Part shown: positions 17,870-27,493 of the stretch, in pieces | Layout: every line of letters starts with the position of its first letter | Numbering within the stretch: position 1 is the first letter of the stretch | Assembly: GCA_041583495.1 (NCBI GenBank) | Contig: JBFHFS010000001.1 | Location: 1-64,000 of the forward strand | From: JBFHFS01 sp041583495 | GTDB lineage: Bacteria; Bacteroidota; Bacteroidia; Bacteroidales; Marinilabiliaceae | Length of the DNA: 64,000 nucleotides | Reading direction: 5' to 3' | The notes under the pieces: generated by a model | Database searches by the model: none | What the model was told of the DNA's origin: nothing | Seen by the model: only the letters and a program-made list of their open reading frames with translations | Translations under genes and position numbers: made by a program

Positions 17870-18799
17870 TTAGGATACAAAATCGGTTCTAAGTTCCTCC
17901 ACCTTCTTACATAGATCCTCAAAAACGGCAGGCTCCATGTAAGTTTTACTTTGTGCCTTGATGGTTGTCACCTGTTTCTCAGCATTGGTAGAGGCCTCTA
18001 CATCAGATGTATTCACTATTTTAATATCGTCGTAGATGACTCTTAATTGTTTAAATTTATCAATAAGCATATTGATGTGCGGATCCTCATCATACGATTC
18101 CATCATATTCAGCAAGGTATACAACGACAATTTCTGATAAACAATTCGGTCGATAAGTCTCTCGTTGTTCTCCATATTATCGCGGGAAAGCTGGGTAGCC
18201 AGATAGAGCCCTTCGATCCAACCACCTGCAAGAACCATCACAGAAATGGCGGCCCGGTTATTCTCCGAAAGATAAGCATTGGAGCTCATAAAGGTTTCTG
18301 AGATAATATCCATCACCGCATCCCTATTGTTCATATTCTCCTCAAGCTTTCGGATAGTGGTTTCATCAATGGAGCCCATGATGCCGAGATTTTCGGCTAA
18401 CTTTTTGGCGTTCCCCATGTATTCGATGGTGGTTTGAGTTTGGTCGAACAAACTGGAATAACTTAAATCGGCACTATAGATCCCCAGATTGAGAGCCATT
18501 TTCAGATTGCTGTTGTATTGCCCAACATTGGCCACAGGATTCAGAAGGGTACGGTTAAAACTGGCCCCTGCACGTTTAATCAACATGGCTGTTTCGAGGG
18601 GAGATGGCAACGAATAAAAAATCAGTTTCGACTTATTAAAATCCTCCATCAGCTGTGCATTCAAAGAAACCGACTCCAGAATCTCCTTCTCCGTTGATTC
18701 TTCGCCTTTTTGTTGGCTACAGGAATTACAGGAATTAAATGATAATAGCGAAAAAAGGCCGGCCACAAGCAAAACCAGTGGAAAGTAAATGTTTTTCAT
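17870..18799 (-). CDS. Hypothetical lipoprotein
   Basis: A 309-residue protein with a type II signal peptide: FPLVLLVAGLFSLLSFNSC, so a lipid-modified Cys near residue 24. The rest is mainly helical, with repeated Asn/Glu/Lys-rich helices (SRDNMENNERLIDRIVYQK, MNNRDAVMDIISETF). I do not recognise the family. It is likely to be anchored in the outer membrane facing the periplasm. The small exported protein gene starts five bases after its stop, suggesting that the two are translated together and may interact. The upstream 137-base gap before the next gene is AT-rich and may hold the promoter. Confidence 0.7.
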   Translation of the reverse strand: MKNIYFPLVLLVAGLFSLLSFNSCNSCSQQKGEESTEKEILESVSLNAQLMEDFNKSKLIFYSLPSPLETAMLIKRAGASFNRTLLNPVANVGQYNSNLKMALNLGIYSADLSYSSLFDQTQTTIEYMGNAKKLAENLGIMGSIDETTIRKLEENMNNRDAVMDIISETFMSSNAYLSENNRAAISVMVLAGGWIEGLYLATQLSRDNMENNERLIDRIVYQKLSLYTLLNMMESYDEDPHINMLIDKFKQLRVIYDDIKIVNTSDVEASTNAEKQVTTIKAQSKTYMEPAVFEDLCKKVEELRTDFVS

Positions 18800-18936
18800 G
18801 TTGGTAAATAATTGATTTAAAAAGATAAAATCGGATAATTTAGGGATGAAATTACCAATTTATTGGATAAAACCATTATAAACATACAACTTATACAACA
18901 AAAAAGGGATATGGGTTACAAATAGTGCCCAAAGAA

Positions 18937-19923
18937 TTAGTCGAAGTTTGAAAAATACTTCATAAACTGGGCCCGTTCGTACAAAGAGGGATTTTTAATT
19001 TTTCTGTAACTCAACTCTCCCCGGAAATCATCAATCGTCTTATAACCTTTTTCATCCATCCACCCCTCAAGCTTAGTGAGCATGCTGGTCAACACGGAAG
19101 GCCCCTTCTTATAGAGGGCCGAACAAACCTGAACAGCTTTGGCTCCAACCAACAGCTGTTTAATCACTGCTGTTCCATCGTGCACGCCGGTTGAAGCAGC
19201 AATATCGATGTTATGGATTTTCGAGCTGACAATGGATACCCACCTTAAGGATCTGCGGATATCAGAGGGTGAGCTAAACACTTCTGCAGCGGTCAAATTC
19301 ATCTTATTGATGTCAATGTCGGGCTCATAAAAACGATTAAACAGAACCACCCCTTTGGCCCCCGAAACCGAGAGCTTATTCACCACACTCACAAGATTGG
19401 AAAAGTACATCCCCAACTTCATGGAAACCGGGATAGAAACCACCCGACTAACCATCTCAGCAACCTTCACATAAGCTTCCTCATATTCAGCGGCATTGCT
19501 GTTTTTATCGGTGTTTACAATAAAAACGTTAAGCTCTATGGCATCGGCCCCGGCCTCCTGAATATTCTGGGCAAAATTCACCCACTCATCAGTCGAATAG
19601 CAGTTTATGCTGGCGATGACGGGAATATCCACAGCTGCTTTTGCTTCACTTATCAACCGGAGGTACTCGGTTACCGAGTTGTGCCTGGAATATTCGCGCA
19701 TGTAATCCTCCGCTTCAGGATAATCGAATCCCTGTCCCGAATGTATTGCATGGTTGATTTCCTGATTAATCTGCTCTTCGAAAAGTGATTTTAGAACCAC
19801 GGCCCCGGCCCCTGCATCACGAAGTTTAATTATCTTGTCAACACTATTGGTAAGCCCAGAGCTGCTTACTACCAACGGATTCTTAAGTTTTAACCCCAAA
19901 TAGGTTGTCTTCAGATTTGCCAT
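18937..19923 (-). CDS. Dihydroorotate dehydrogenase-like protein
   Basis: A 328-residue TIM-barrel flavoprotein of the dihydroorotate dehydrogenase superfamily. The N-terminus LKLKNPLVVSSSGLT and the FMN-site segments VIASINCYS, IELNVFIVN and VVLFNRFY support this. The C-terminal AASTGVHDGTAVIKQLLVGA corresponds to the phosphate-binding part of the barrel. It resembles Bacteroidota proteins annotated as dihydroorotate dehydrogenase-like, close to the DHPDH/PreA branch. In the active-site loop it has NCYS rather than a clearly canonical arrangement, so true PyrD activity is not certain. It is a single gene, with intergenic gaps of more than 130 bases on both sides. Confidence 0.75.
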   Translation of the reverse strand: MANLKTTYLGLKLKNPLVVSSSGLTNSVDKIIKLRDAGAGAVVLKSLFEEQINQEINHAIHSGQGFDYPEAEDYMREYSRHNSVTEYLRLISEAKAAVDIPVIASINCYSTDEWVNFAQNIQEAGADAIELNVFIVNTDKNSNAAEYEEAYVKVAEMVSRVVSIPVSMKLGMYFSNLVSVVNKLSVSGAKGVVLFNRFYEPDIDINKMNLTAAEVFSSPSDIRRSLRWVSIVSSKIHNIDIAASTGVHDGTAVIKQLLVGAKAVQVCSALYKKGPSVLTSMLTKLEGWMDEKGYKTIDDFRGELSYRKIKNPSLYERAQFMKYFSNFD

Positions 19924-20094
19924 ATTGTTGAATTATTGAAATGTGCTAATGAAACGTTCCATTAAAAATAAATTCTGCCGGTGCTTTACCTTACACACCA
20001 TTCTATGCTCCGGTCCTGGCCCTGCCGAGGAAAAACCGGTAAAATACTTTTTTAATACATCAGTTGCCTCTTCCCTCAATAGAGGGACCCGCGC

Positions 20095-20775
20095 TTATGC
20101 TGGATAGGTTCTTTCTCCAAAGATAGCACTTCCAACTCTTACCATGGTGCTACCCTCTTCCACAGCCAGGCGAAAATCTCCCGACATGCCCATACTCAGG
20201 GTGTCAAAGCCTGTGTCATCGCTAAAAAACTGCTGCTTCACCCTCTCAAAGAGTTGCCTTAACCCTCTGAACTCATCCCTCACCTGTTGGTCGTCATCCG
20301 TATAGGAAGCCATTCCCATGAGTCCTTTGACCTCTATATTATTAAACAATGGGAATTCGCCCCCCCGCAGAAGTTCCTCCAATTGGTTGGCTGTCAATCC
20401 AAATTTTGTCTCCTCTGCAGCGATGTGCACCTGCAGCAAACAGGGAATAACACGCTGTATCCTAGCTCCTTCGGCATTGATGGTTCGCAATAGCTTAAGA
20501 CTGTCCACACCATGAATAAGAGATACAAAAGGTGCCAGAAACTTAACCTTGTTTCTTTGCAAGTGCCCAATCATATGCCATTCAATATCTTTGGGCAGGG
20601 CTTCATACTTTTCGACAAGTTCCTGCACTTTGTTCTCCCCAAAAACCCGATGCCCATCATTGTATAACGCCATAATTAATTCGCGGGGTTTGGTCTTACT
20701 CACTGCCACCAAAGTGACCCCCGAAGGCAATTCCTTCTTAATTTTATGTATGTTTTCACAAACAGGAATATGCAT
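20095..20775 (-). CDS. YggS family pyridoxal-phosphate homeostasis protein
   Basis: A 226-residue PLP-binding protein of the YggS/PLPBP family, which controls intracellular PLP and amino-acid balance rather than catalysing a known reaction. The PLP lysine lies in LVAVSKTKP near residue 27. The family motifs GENKVQELVEKY, WHMIGHLQRNKVK, and the phosphate-binding MGMSGDFRLAVEEGSTMVRV and GSAIFGER are all present. The ATG at 20775 was chosen over an adjacent upstream TTG. It is the last gene of the comB-serC-serA-DUF1015-yggS series; its ATG is about 70 bases beyond the DUF1015 stop. Confidence 0.92.
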   Translation of the reverse strand: MHIPVCENIHKIKKELPSGVTLVAVSKTKPRELIMALYNDGHRVFGENKVQELVEKYEALPKDIEWHMIGHLQRNKVKFLAPFVSLIHGVDSLKLLRTINAEGARIQRVIPCLLQVHIAAEETKFGLTANQLEELLRGGEFPLFNNIEVKGLMGMASYTDDDQQVRDEFRGLRQLFERVKQQFFSDDTGFDTLSMGMSGDFRLAVEEGSTMVRVGSAIFGERTYPA

Positions 20776-20846
20776 CAACTAATTATTTGTGTCTATAAAA
20801 TAACCTATCGTGTCGAAGTGGTTAAAAACGAAAATATCAACATGGA

Positions 20847-22094
20847 TTATATTTTGTGAATCACCAATCCTGATCTCAACTTGGGCTCGAACCACGTGGT
20901 TTTTGGCGGCATAATATTTCCAGTATCGGCAATGGTAATAAGCTGCTCCATCGAAACAGGATAAAGAGCAAAGGCGGCCTTCATCTCGCCCGAATCGACC
21001 CGACGCTTAAGTTCTTCCAGGCCCCTGATTCCACCTACAAAGTCGATGCGTGTGGAGGTTCTCAAATCCTGAATGTCGAGTAGCTTGCCCAATACATGTT
21101 CCGAGAGAATGGTGACATCGAGTACGCCAATAGGATCTTCATCGTTGTAAGTCCCTATTTTTGATTTCAACCGATACCACTTATTTCCCATATACATGCT
21201 GAATTCATGCAAGCCAGATGGTTTATAGATCTCAGCCCCCATCACGGAAACCTCGAAGGCCTCGTTCAACTTTTCAATAAATTGTGATTCACTGAGCCCG
21301 TTCAAATCTTTCACCACCCGGTTATAGTCGATTATCTGCAACTGATTATCGGGGAAGTGAACGGCCATGAAAAAGTTATACTCCTCCTTACCTGTATGGC
21401 TGGCATTCGCATTTTTACGTTCCAGCCCAACACGGGCAGCGGCTGCGGTACGATGATGACCATCAGCCACATAAGTAAATGGCACCTGGGTTTCGAAAAG
21501 AACCTCCAGCTCCCTATTGGTCTCCGCATCATTAATCACCCAGAAATGATGGCCAAAGCCATCCTCGGCCACAAAGTCATATTCGGGCTCCTGATTTTTT
21601 ACAATCTGATCAACAATGGCATCGATGGCAGGCACCGCTTTATAACTAAAGAAAACAGGCTCCACATTGGCATTAGTGGTACGAATATTAACCATCCGGT
21701 CTTCTTCTTTATCGGGGCGAGTCAATTCATGTTTTTTTATGATGCCCTCTTCATAATCGGAACAAGCCGCACATCCCACAATACCGTATTGCGTTCTGTT
21801 ATTCATGGTTTGAGCATAGACATAAAAGCGTGGCTCCTCGTCATCGACCAACCAGCCCATATCCTGAAACCTTTGAAAATTCTCAGCCGATTTTTCATAC
21901 ACTTTTTCGGAATGAACATCTACACCCGGCTCACAATCAATCTCGGCCTTGGTAACATGCAGCAGTGAAAATTCTTTGCCTTTTGCCATCTGCGCAGCCT
22001 CTTCGCTATTCATCACATCGTAGGGCAAACAAGAAAGACCCGCAGCAATCTCACGGGGGGGCCGAAGCCCTTTAAAAGGTTTTACTATTGCCAT
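20847..22094 (-). CDS. DUF1015 family protein
   Basis: A 415-residue protein of the DUF1015 family, conserved but of unknown biochemical function. Typical segments are IVKPFKGLRPP and LSCLPYDVMNSEEA at the N-terminus, and the conserved TYVADGHHRTAAAARV histidine cluster in the middle (near residue 230). Its position downstream of serC and serA is a recurring arrangement in several phyla, which suggests a link to serine or phosphoserine metabolism. That link is inference. It is followed by yggS on the same strand. Confidence 0.88.
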   Translation of the reverse strand: MAIVKPFKGLRPPREIAAGLSCLPYDVMNSEEAAQMAKGKEFSLLHVTKAEIDCEPGVDVHSEKVYEKSAENFQRFQDMGWLVDDEEPRFYVYAQTMNNRTQYGIVGCAACSDYEEGIIKKHELTRPDKEEDRMVNIRTTNANVEPVFFSYKAVPAIDAIVDQIVKNQEPEYDFVAEDGFGHHFWVINDAETNRELEVLFETQVPFTYVADGHHRTAAAARVGLERKNANASHTGKEEYNFFMAVHFPDNQLQIIDYNRVVKDLNGLSESQFIEKLNEAFEVSVMGAEIYKPSGLHEFSMYMGNKWYRLKSKIGTYNDEDPIGVLDVTILSEHVLGKLLDIQDLRTSTRIDFVGGIRGLEELKRRVDSGEMKAAFALYPVSMEQLITIADTGNIMPPKTTWFEPKLRSGLVIHKI

Positions 22095-22224
22095 AGTGTA
22101 TTCGTTCTTTTTGTATGTTATATCGTTAAAATGTCAGATTTAAGACGGGCAACGTGAGATTTTAGATTGAAAAACGAAAACCACAAATCGCAAATTGCCA
22201 ATCGCATTTTCTCTCTCCTCCCAC

Positions 22225-23148
22225 CTATTTATTTACCCGAAAGGTTTCTACGCCATTTTTAAAGAAGTCAACAATTTGGTTTGCGGCTGCAACACCTGCG
22301 TTGATATTGGCTTCTGCCGTTTGGGCTCCCATTTTTTTGGGGGTAAAGAAGAAACGACCGGGAAACTTAGCCTCAATCTCTTCTTTATTACCTGGGGCAA
22401 TATCCGAAAGATAACTAAAATCGGTCCTTTCGGCCATCAGTTTCACCAACCCTTCTTCATCGATCACCTCCTTGCGCGCGGTATTCACCAGCACGGCTCC
22501 CTGAGGCATTTTTGACAACCGCTCGAAATTGATGGATTTAATGGTTTGCTCATTTGCAGGGATATGGAGAGACACGTAGTCACAGGTTGCATACAAGTCC
22601 TCAACATCCGACACAGGAACCACGCCATCGGCTTTCATTTTTTCGGCTTTCACAAAGGGGTCGAACGCATATACTTCCATCCCAAAACCTTTGGCTATTT
22701 GGGCCACATAGACACCCACATTGCCATAGGCATGAATCCCCAGTTTTTTACCCCTGAGCTCAGTCCCGGCGGAGCCATTAAAGTGATTGCGGGCCTGCAA
22801 CACCATCATTCCAAAAACCAGTTCGGCCACCGCATTAGAATTTTGCCCCGGGGTATTCATGGCCACAATGCCTTTTTGAGAACAAGCCTCCAGATCCAAA
22901 TTATCGTAACCGGCACCGGCCCGTACCACGATACGCAACTTTGGAGCCGCCTCAACCACCTCACGGGTGACCAGGTCGGAACGGACAATCATGGCATCTA
23001 CGTCAGCAACTGCAGAAAGCAACTCGGCGGTAGAGCTGTATTTCTCCAAAAGAACGAATTCAAAACCAGCCTCCTCGACAACGGGTTTCATTTGGGCAAT
23101 AGCAGCCGGGGCAAATGGTTTTTCTGTTGCAACCAGTACTTTTTTCAT
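22225..23148 (-). CDS. serA: D-3-phosphoglycerate dehydrogenase-type oxidoreductase (SerA)
   Basis: A roughly 307-residue NAD-dependent 2-hydroxyacid dehydrogenase. Motifs seen are VVRAGAGYDNLDLEAC, the Rossmann GxGxxG-like GIHAYGNVGVYVAQIAKGF, DYVSLHIPANEQT, and ALVNTARKEVIDE. It lacks an ACT domain, as in the short SerA form of Bacteroidota. The first committed step of serine synthesis, oxidation of 3-phosphoglycerate, is supported by serC immediately upstream. The start MKKVLVATEKPFAP at 23148 matches homologues; upstream in-frame starts at 23169 and 23193 are less likely. Confidence 0.88.
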   Translation of the reverse strand: MKKVLVATEKPFAPAAIAQMKPVVEEAGFEFVLLEKYSSTAELLSAVADVDAMIVRSDLVTREVVEAAPKLRIVVRAGAGYDNLDLEACSQKGIVAMNTPGQNSNAVAELVFGMMVLQARNHFNGSAGTELRGKKLGIHAYGNVGVYVAQIAKGFGMEVYAFDPFVKAEKMKADGVVPVSDVEDLYATCDYVSLHIPANEQTIKSINFERLSKMPQGAVLVNTARKEVIDEEGLVKLMAERTDFSYLSDIAPGNKEEIEAKFPGRFFFTPKKMGAQTAEANINAGVAAANQIVDFFKNGVETFRVNK

Positions 23149-23256
23149 ATCAAATTTTTTATCCTTCATAATTAAGTCGGTGAAATGCCCCAATTATGCC
23201 ATCTCCCTGGATTCCGGAAAATGGCAATAATTGGCTCATCTCGTCGGCAATAGGGT

Positions 23257-24327
23257 TTAATGTTGTTTCTCAAACGCCTGCATGGTTTCCACCAACGCCT
23301 TCACACTCTCAAAAGGCAAGGCATTGTAGGTTGAGGCCCTGAATCCGCCCACATCCCGGTGGCCCTTGATGCCAATCATTCCCTGTTGGGTGGCAAAATC
23401 AAGGAAGTCTTTCTCCAGCTCACCATATTCTTCGTTCATCACAAAGCAGATGTTCATGAGAGAGCGATCGTCCGTATTCTCCACAGTAGCTTTAAACAGC
23501 TTGTTACGGTCGATCTCATCATATAAGTATTGAGCCTTCTCCTCATTCCGTTTTTGCATAACGGCCAGTCCACACTGTGCTTTAAGCCATTCGAGGGTTT
23601 TTAAAGCAGCAAAAACAGGCAATACCGGTGGCGTGTTGAACATGGAGCCTTTGCTCACGTGGGTTTGATAGTTGAGCATGGTAGGAATAGGCCGGTCCAC
23701 TTTGCCAAGCACATCCGTTTTAACCACCACAAATGCCAAACCGGCAGGGGCCAGGTTTTTCTGGGCACCCCCATAGATCAGCGCATATTTGGATACATCA
23801 ACGGGACGCGAAAAGATATCGGACGACATATCAGCCACCAGGGGAACTTTCACATCCAGATCTTTCTTTAATTCTGTTCCATAAATGGTGTTGTTGGTGG
23901 TGATGTGAAAATAATCCGCATCGGCCGGAACTTCATAATTTTTAGGGATATAGTTAAAGTTGCGATCCTTGGAGGAGGCCACCTCAACCATTTCCCCAAA
24001 AAAGGCCGCTTCCTTTTGGGCTTTAGTAGCCCACACACCGGTATTAAGGTATGCCGATTTCTTATTCATCAGATTATAGGGAACCATGCAAAACTGCATG
24101 CTTGCTCCTCCTCCGAGGAAGAGAACCTCGTAACCGGCGGGGATATCAAGCAATTCCTTAAAAAGAGCTTGAGCCTGATCCATTACCGCCACGAATTCTT
24201 TCCCGCGGTGCGATACTTCCATCACCGAAAGACCGGTGCCGGCAAAATCAAGAACGGCCTCCGCTGTCTTCTTAATGGTATAATCGGGTAAGATCGAGGG
24301 GCCTGCATAAAAGTTGTGTTTTTTCAT
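23257..24327 (-). CDS. serC: Phosphoserine aminotransferase (SerC)
   Basis: A 356-residue class V PLP aminotransferase that converts 3-phosphohydroxypyruvate and glutamate to phosphoserine and 2-oxoglutarate. The start MKKHNFYAGPSILP and LSVMEVSHRGKEF are typical of SerC. The PLP lysine lies in YGGAQKNLAPAGLA near residue 193. The C-terminal GHRDVGGFRASTYNALPFE is the family's phosphate-binding end. It lies 12 bases downstream of comB and about 108 bases upstream of the serA start. Confidence 0.95.
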   Translation of the reverse strand: MKKHNFYAGPSILPDYTIKKTAEAVLDFAGTGLSVMEVSHRGKEFVAVMDQAQALFKELLDIPAGYEVLFLGGGASMQFCMVPYNLMNKKSAYLNTGVWATKAQKEAAFFGEMVEVASSKDRNFNYIPKNYEVPADADYFHITTNNTIYGTELKKDLDVKVPLVADMSSDIFSRPVDVSKYALIYGGAQKNLAPAGLAFVVVKTDVLGKVDRPIPTMLNYQTHVSKGSMFNTPPVLPVFAALKTLEWLKAQCGLAVMQKRNEEKAQYLYDEIDRNKLFKATVENTDDRSLMNICFVMNEEYGELEKDFLDFATQQGMIGIKGHRDVGGFRASTYNALPFESVKALVETMQAFEKQH

Positions 24328-24339
24328 AAACTATCAGAA

Positions 24340-25101
24340 TTAAGTAAGAAATTCATTTTTTGCCATCTTAAAGGGTACCGAATGGCAAACCTTACCAACC
24401 AGTTTGTCCTTTTCCAATACCGGCACTATATTGGTTTGGTCGATGATATGACAAAACTCAATAACATCGTCCAGCCCATTCTTAGCCAATCGCTTCTTCT
24501 GAGCGGCCTTAACCACATATTCATAAGGGTTGGGAGCTGCCAACGTCCATAGGTCCAGGGCTACCGATACGGAATCACATATAGATTGAAACCCCCCTTT
24601 ATCTATTAACTCTTTAGATAAAGCGCCTGCAAAGAGGGCATCCTCGAGGCTGAACTTATTTTTCCATCCCGCACACAGCACCACAACATCCCGGTTCTGC
24701 GCAATAAGCCACTCAACCAATGCCGATAAGTTAAGATAAGAACCAATGGCCACGGCATGCGCCTGGGCCGCCAAATGAATGGCCCGTGTTCCATTGGTAG
24801 TACTGTAAACAATATCATGTTTGGAAACCCTTGCGGGGGTGAAATTGTATGGCGAATTACCAAAGTCGGCAAAATCGAGAACCAGTCCATCGCGCTCGGC
24901 CGCCACCAGAAAGCCTTCAGCCTTTAAGGCACGAGCCTCTGCTGAAGTACCCACCGGGATGATGTGTCTGGCGCCATTCATAAATGCGGTACAGATAGCA
25001 GAGGTAGCCCGCAAAATATCGACCACTACAACTACCGACTCCTTCTTATGGTAATAAGAATAGAGTGCCGGGGAAAAACATATTTCTATTTCGCGCTTCA
25101 T
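24340..25101 (-). CDS. comB: 2-phosphosulfolactate phosphatase family protein (ComB)
   Basis: A 253-residue member of the ComB family, which in methanogens hydrolyses 2-phosphosulfolactate to sulfolactate in coenzyme M synthesis. Typical motifs are VVVVVDILRATSAI, PVGTSAEARAL, ERDGLVLDFADFGNSP, and TTNGTRAIHLAA. The family occurs in many Bacteroidota that do not make coenzyme M, so the substrate here is uncertain; sulfonate or cysteate metabolism is possible. serC follows 12 bases downstream, so the two are very likely co-transcribed. Confidence 0.88.
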   Translation of the reverse strand: MKREIEICFSPALYSYYHKKESVVVVVDILRATSAICTAFMNGARHIIPVGTSAEARALKAEGFLVAAERDGLVLDFADFGNSPYNFTPARVSKHDIVYSTTNGTRAIHLAAQAHAVAIGSYLNLSALVEWLIAQNRDVVVLCAGWKNKFSLEDALFAGALSKELIDKGGFQSICDSVSVALDLWTLAAPNPYEYVVKAAQKKRLAKNGLDDVIEFCHIIDQTNIVPVLEKDKLVGKVCHSVPFKMAKNEFLT

Positions 25102-25350
25102 GCGAAAATATTTGGTTTATCAAGGCGCATGCCACTCTTCCCAACGATTGAGAACGCGTTGCCTGCAAAAACAATTCAATAAATCAGGGTCCAAAGTATA
25201 TCCCACATTCAATGACAACAGGCACTTGGAACCCTTTTAAAAACGAGCACAATACCCAATGGTTCATTACAAACTGAAGCATTAGGGTCATCCTCCTGCC
25301 TGACAGGAAACTTCATTACTCGGAACCACCCCGCAAGAAGACAAAAACCC

Positions 25351-26433
25351 TTAAATAAAAGGTGTTTTTACAATCCGGGCCTTCAGATCACGGTTACGCA
25401 CCCGAATAAAAATCTCACCATCGGTCTTCGCGAATTCGCTTTTAACATACCCCATGCCAATCCCTTGTTTCAACACAGGCGACATGGTACCGGAGGTAAC
25501 TTCGCCAATCACATCCCCCTGGGAATTAACTATTTCGTAACCATGTCTGGGAATACCACGCTCCTCCAACACAAAAGCCTTGAGTTTGCGTTCCACCCCC
25601 TCCTTTTTTTGCTTCTCTAAAACAGGTCGATCCACAAAGTCTTTTCCATCCACAAATTTAGTGATCCAACCCAACCCGGCTTCAATAGGTGAGGTGGTAT
25701 CGTCAATATCGTTGCCATAGAGACAAAAACCCATCTCCAGTCTTAAGGTATCCCGCGCACCCAGTCCGGCAGGGACTAAACCCTTTGGTACACCCGCTTC
25801 CATAATAGCCTTCCAGATATCAGGACCATCCTCATTAAACATATACAGTTCAAAGCCGCCGGCTCCTGTATAACCGGTATTGGAGATAATGACCTGATCT
25901 TTCCCGGCAAAACTGCCGACCACAAACGAATAATAGGGCACTTTATCCAATTCCACATCAGTGAGTTGCTGCAGAATTTCCGTAGCATGGGGTCCCTGAA
26001 TAGCCAACAGAGAGATGTTATCACTGGCATTTTCCAGCTCTGCGCCCATCGTGTTTTGAGAAACGCACCAGTCCCAGTCTTTAGCGATATTGGCCCCATT
26101 GACCACCATCAAATACTTCTGCTCTTCGTAATGATACACCAGCAAATCGTCAACGATGCCACCCTTGCCATTAGGCATACAAGTGTACTGTATCTTCCCT
26201 ATTTTAAGGGCTTCCACATTATTGGTCGTAATTTTTTGAAGAAAGGCAAGCGCCTTTGGTCCTTTGACCCAAAACTCGCCCATATGGGAAACATCGAACA
26301 TCCCGGCGGCATTTCGCACCGCCAGATGTTCAGTATTGATCCCGGAATATTCAACGGGCATTTCGAATCCAGCAAAGGGCACCATCTTAGCCCCCAACTG
26401 CTTATGCACCGGATTAAAAACTGTTTTCTGCAT
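25351..26433 (-). CDS. gcvT: Glycine cleavage system aminomethyltransferase (T protein)
   Basis: A 360-residue tetrahydrofolate-dependent enzyme that releases ammonia from the aminomethyl group carried by the H protein and forms 5,10-methylene-THF. Markers are VPFAGFEMPVEYSG, AGMFDVSHMGEFWVKG, NTGYTGAGGFELYMF and LGARDTLRLEMGFCLYGND. The C-terminal GCV_T domain has GVTSGTMSP-like sequence (GEVTSGTMSPVLKQGIGMG). The gene stands alone here; gcvH and gcvP are not in the window. It is divergent from the HPt gene across a 240-base gap. Confidence 0.95.
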   Translation of the reverse strand: MQKTVFNPVHKQLGAKMVPFAGFEMPVEYSGINTEHLAVRNAAGMFDVSHMGEFWVKGPKALAFLQKITTNNVEALKIGKIQYTCMPNGKGGIVDDLLVYHYEEQKYLMVVNGANIAKDWDWCVSQNTMGAELENASDNISLLAIQGPHATEILQQLTDVELDKVPYYSFVVGSFAGKDQVIISNTGYTGAGGFELYMFNEDGPDIWKAIMEAGVPKGLVPAGLGARDTLRLEMGFCLYGNDIDDTTSPIEAGLGWITKFVDGKDFVDRPVLEKQKKEGVERKLKAFVLEERGIPRHGYEIVNSQGDVIGEVTSGTMSPVLKQGIGMGYVKSEFAKTDGEIFIRVRNRDLKARIVKTPFI

Positions 26434-26673
26434 GATATTTTTATTTTGAACAAAGGCAATGTGCCACCGGAAGTTTAACTCACTCCCAAACCTAGGTACA
26501 AAATTAATTTTTATGATTGACCAAACAAGTTTTCATAAGCCTTAATTACAGCATTTACACAAATTGGAATATAAAATCAGGGAAAGCATTTTCAAAGTTG
26601 GGCAAAGGCTCATTTAATCAAAATATTTTTTTTACTTTTGTTAGAAATAAGCATCTCATTAAAACCATCCTTA

Positions 26674-27150
26674 ATGCCTAACGTCTACAAATGGATTAAC
26701 CTATCCTATCTGGAGAGTATCGCTCAAGGAGACTTGGAAATCTTCCATGAGCTGATTCAAATCTTTTTAGATCAAATCCCTGAGTTTACTGAAGGATTAG
26801 ACAAGAACTTCTCGGAAAAGAACTGGCGCCAAATTGCGGCCATTGCTCACAAAGCTAAATCGTCTGTATTATCAATGGGCATGGAGCAGGTGGGCAATGA
26901 GGATTTAAAAAACCTTGAGTTACTGGCTAAACAGATGTTGGTAAATGATTTAATCGCAAAAAAAACCCCTACCCCTGCTGAGAAAGCCGGAATAGACCAG
27001 CAAGCTAAAACCCTGAAGAATTTTTCGAAAGAACGACAAGAATGGATTTTGAAGAATGCTTCTGAAGCCACAATTTCGGAACTTATTAGTAAATTCAAAA
27101 CAATTTGTACCGCAGCTTCAAGTGAACTAAAATCTGAAATTGAAAAATGA
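26674..27150 (+). CDS. Histidine phosphotransfer (HPt) domain protein
   Basis: A roughly 158-residue protein with an HPt domain. The phosphorylatable His lies in IAAIAHKAKSSVLSMG, near residue 57, within a four-helix bundle (LIQIFLDQIPEFTEGLDKNF before it). The C-terminal half is a charged helical extension. ATG at 26674 (MPNVYKWINLSYLES) was preferred to a TTG at 26638 because homologues begin with similar YKWINLSYL sequences. Its stop overlaps the start of the STAS gene (ATGA), so the two are translationally coupled. It probably receives phosphate from a hybrid kinase elsewhere. Confidence 0.85.
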   Translation: MPNVYKWINLSYLESIAQGDLEIFHELIQIFLDQIPEFTEGLDKNFSEKNWRQIAAIAHKAKSSVLSMGMEQVGNEDLKNLELLAKQMLVNDLIAKKTPTPAEKAGIDQQAKTLKNFSKERQEWILKNASEATISELISKFKTICTAASSELKSEIEK

Positions 27151-27467
27151 AAATCATGCTGAAGTTAACATCACAAAACAACAGGCAGGTGGGTACTTTA
27201 GAGGACACCGATCGGTTAAACACTTTGGTTGCCCCCGAGGTAAAAGAAGAACTCAATAGTGCACTTAACCAGCCAGGAAGCGAGTTTATCCTAAACCTTC
27301 AAAACATTAAGTTCATCGACAGCACGGGCATCGGCGTTCTCATCTCGGCGTTGAAAACTGCCCGGCAAAACAACAGACCCTTTCTGCTGGCTAATGTGAG
27401 TGCCGAGGTGATGAACCTGTTTAAGATGATGAAGCTGGAGCAAGTATTTGATTTCCAAACATCTTAA
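27147..27467 (+). CDS. STAS domain anti-anti-sigma factor-like protein
   Basis: A 106-residue single STAS domain of the SpoIIAA/RsbV type. The conserved phosphorylatable Ser sits in FIDSTGIGVLISAL near residue 58, in the usual DSTG context. The fold order (strand, FILNLQNIKFIDSTG, ALKTARQNNRPFLLANV, EVMNLFKMMKLEQVF) is complete. It overlaps the HPt gene by four bases, suggesting a partner-switch that receives input from a phosphorelay. No anti-sigma kinase is adjacent. A strong terminator follows 27 bases later. Confidence 0.88.
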   Translation: MKIMLKLTSQNNRQVGTLEDTDRLNTLVAPEVKEELNSALNQPGSEFILNLQNIKFIDSTGIGVLISALKTARQNNRPFLLANVSAEVMNLFKMMKLEQVFDFQTS

Positions 27468-27493
27468 GGCAATACCATATTTGTAAAAAACAT

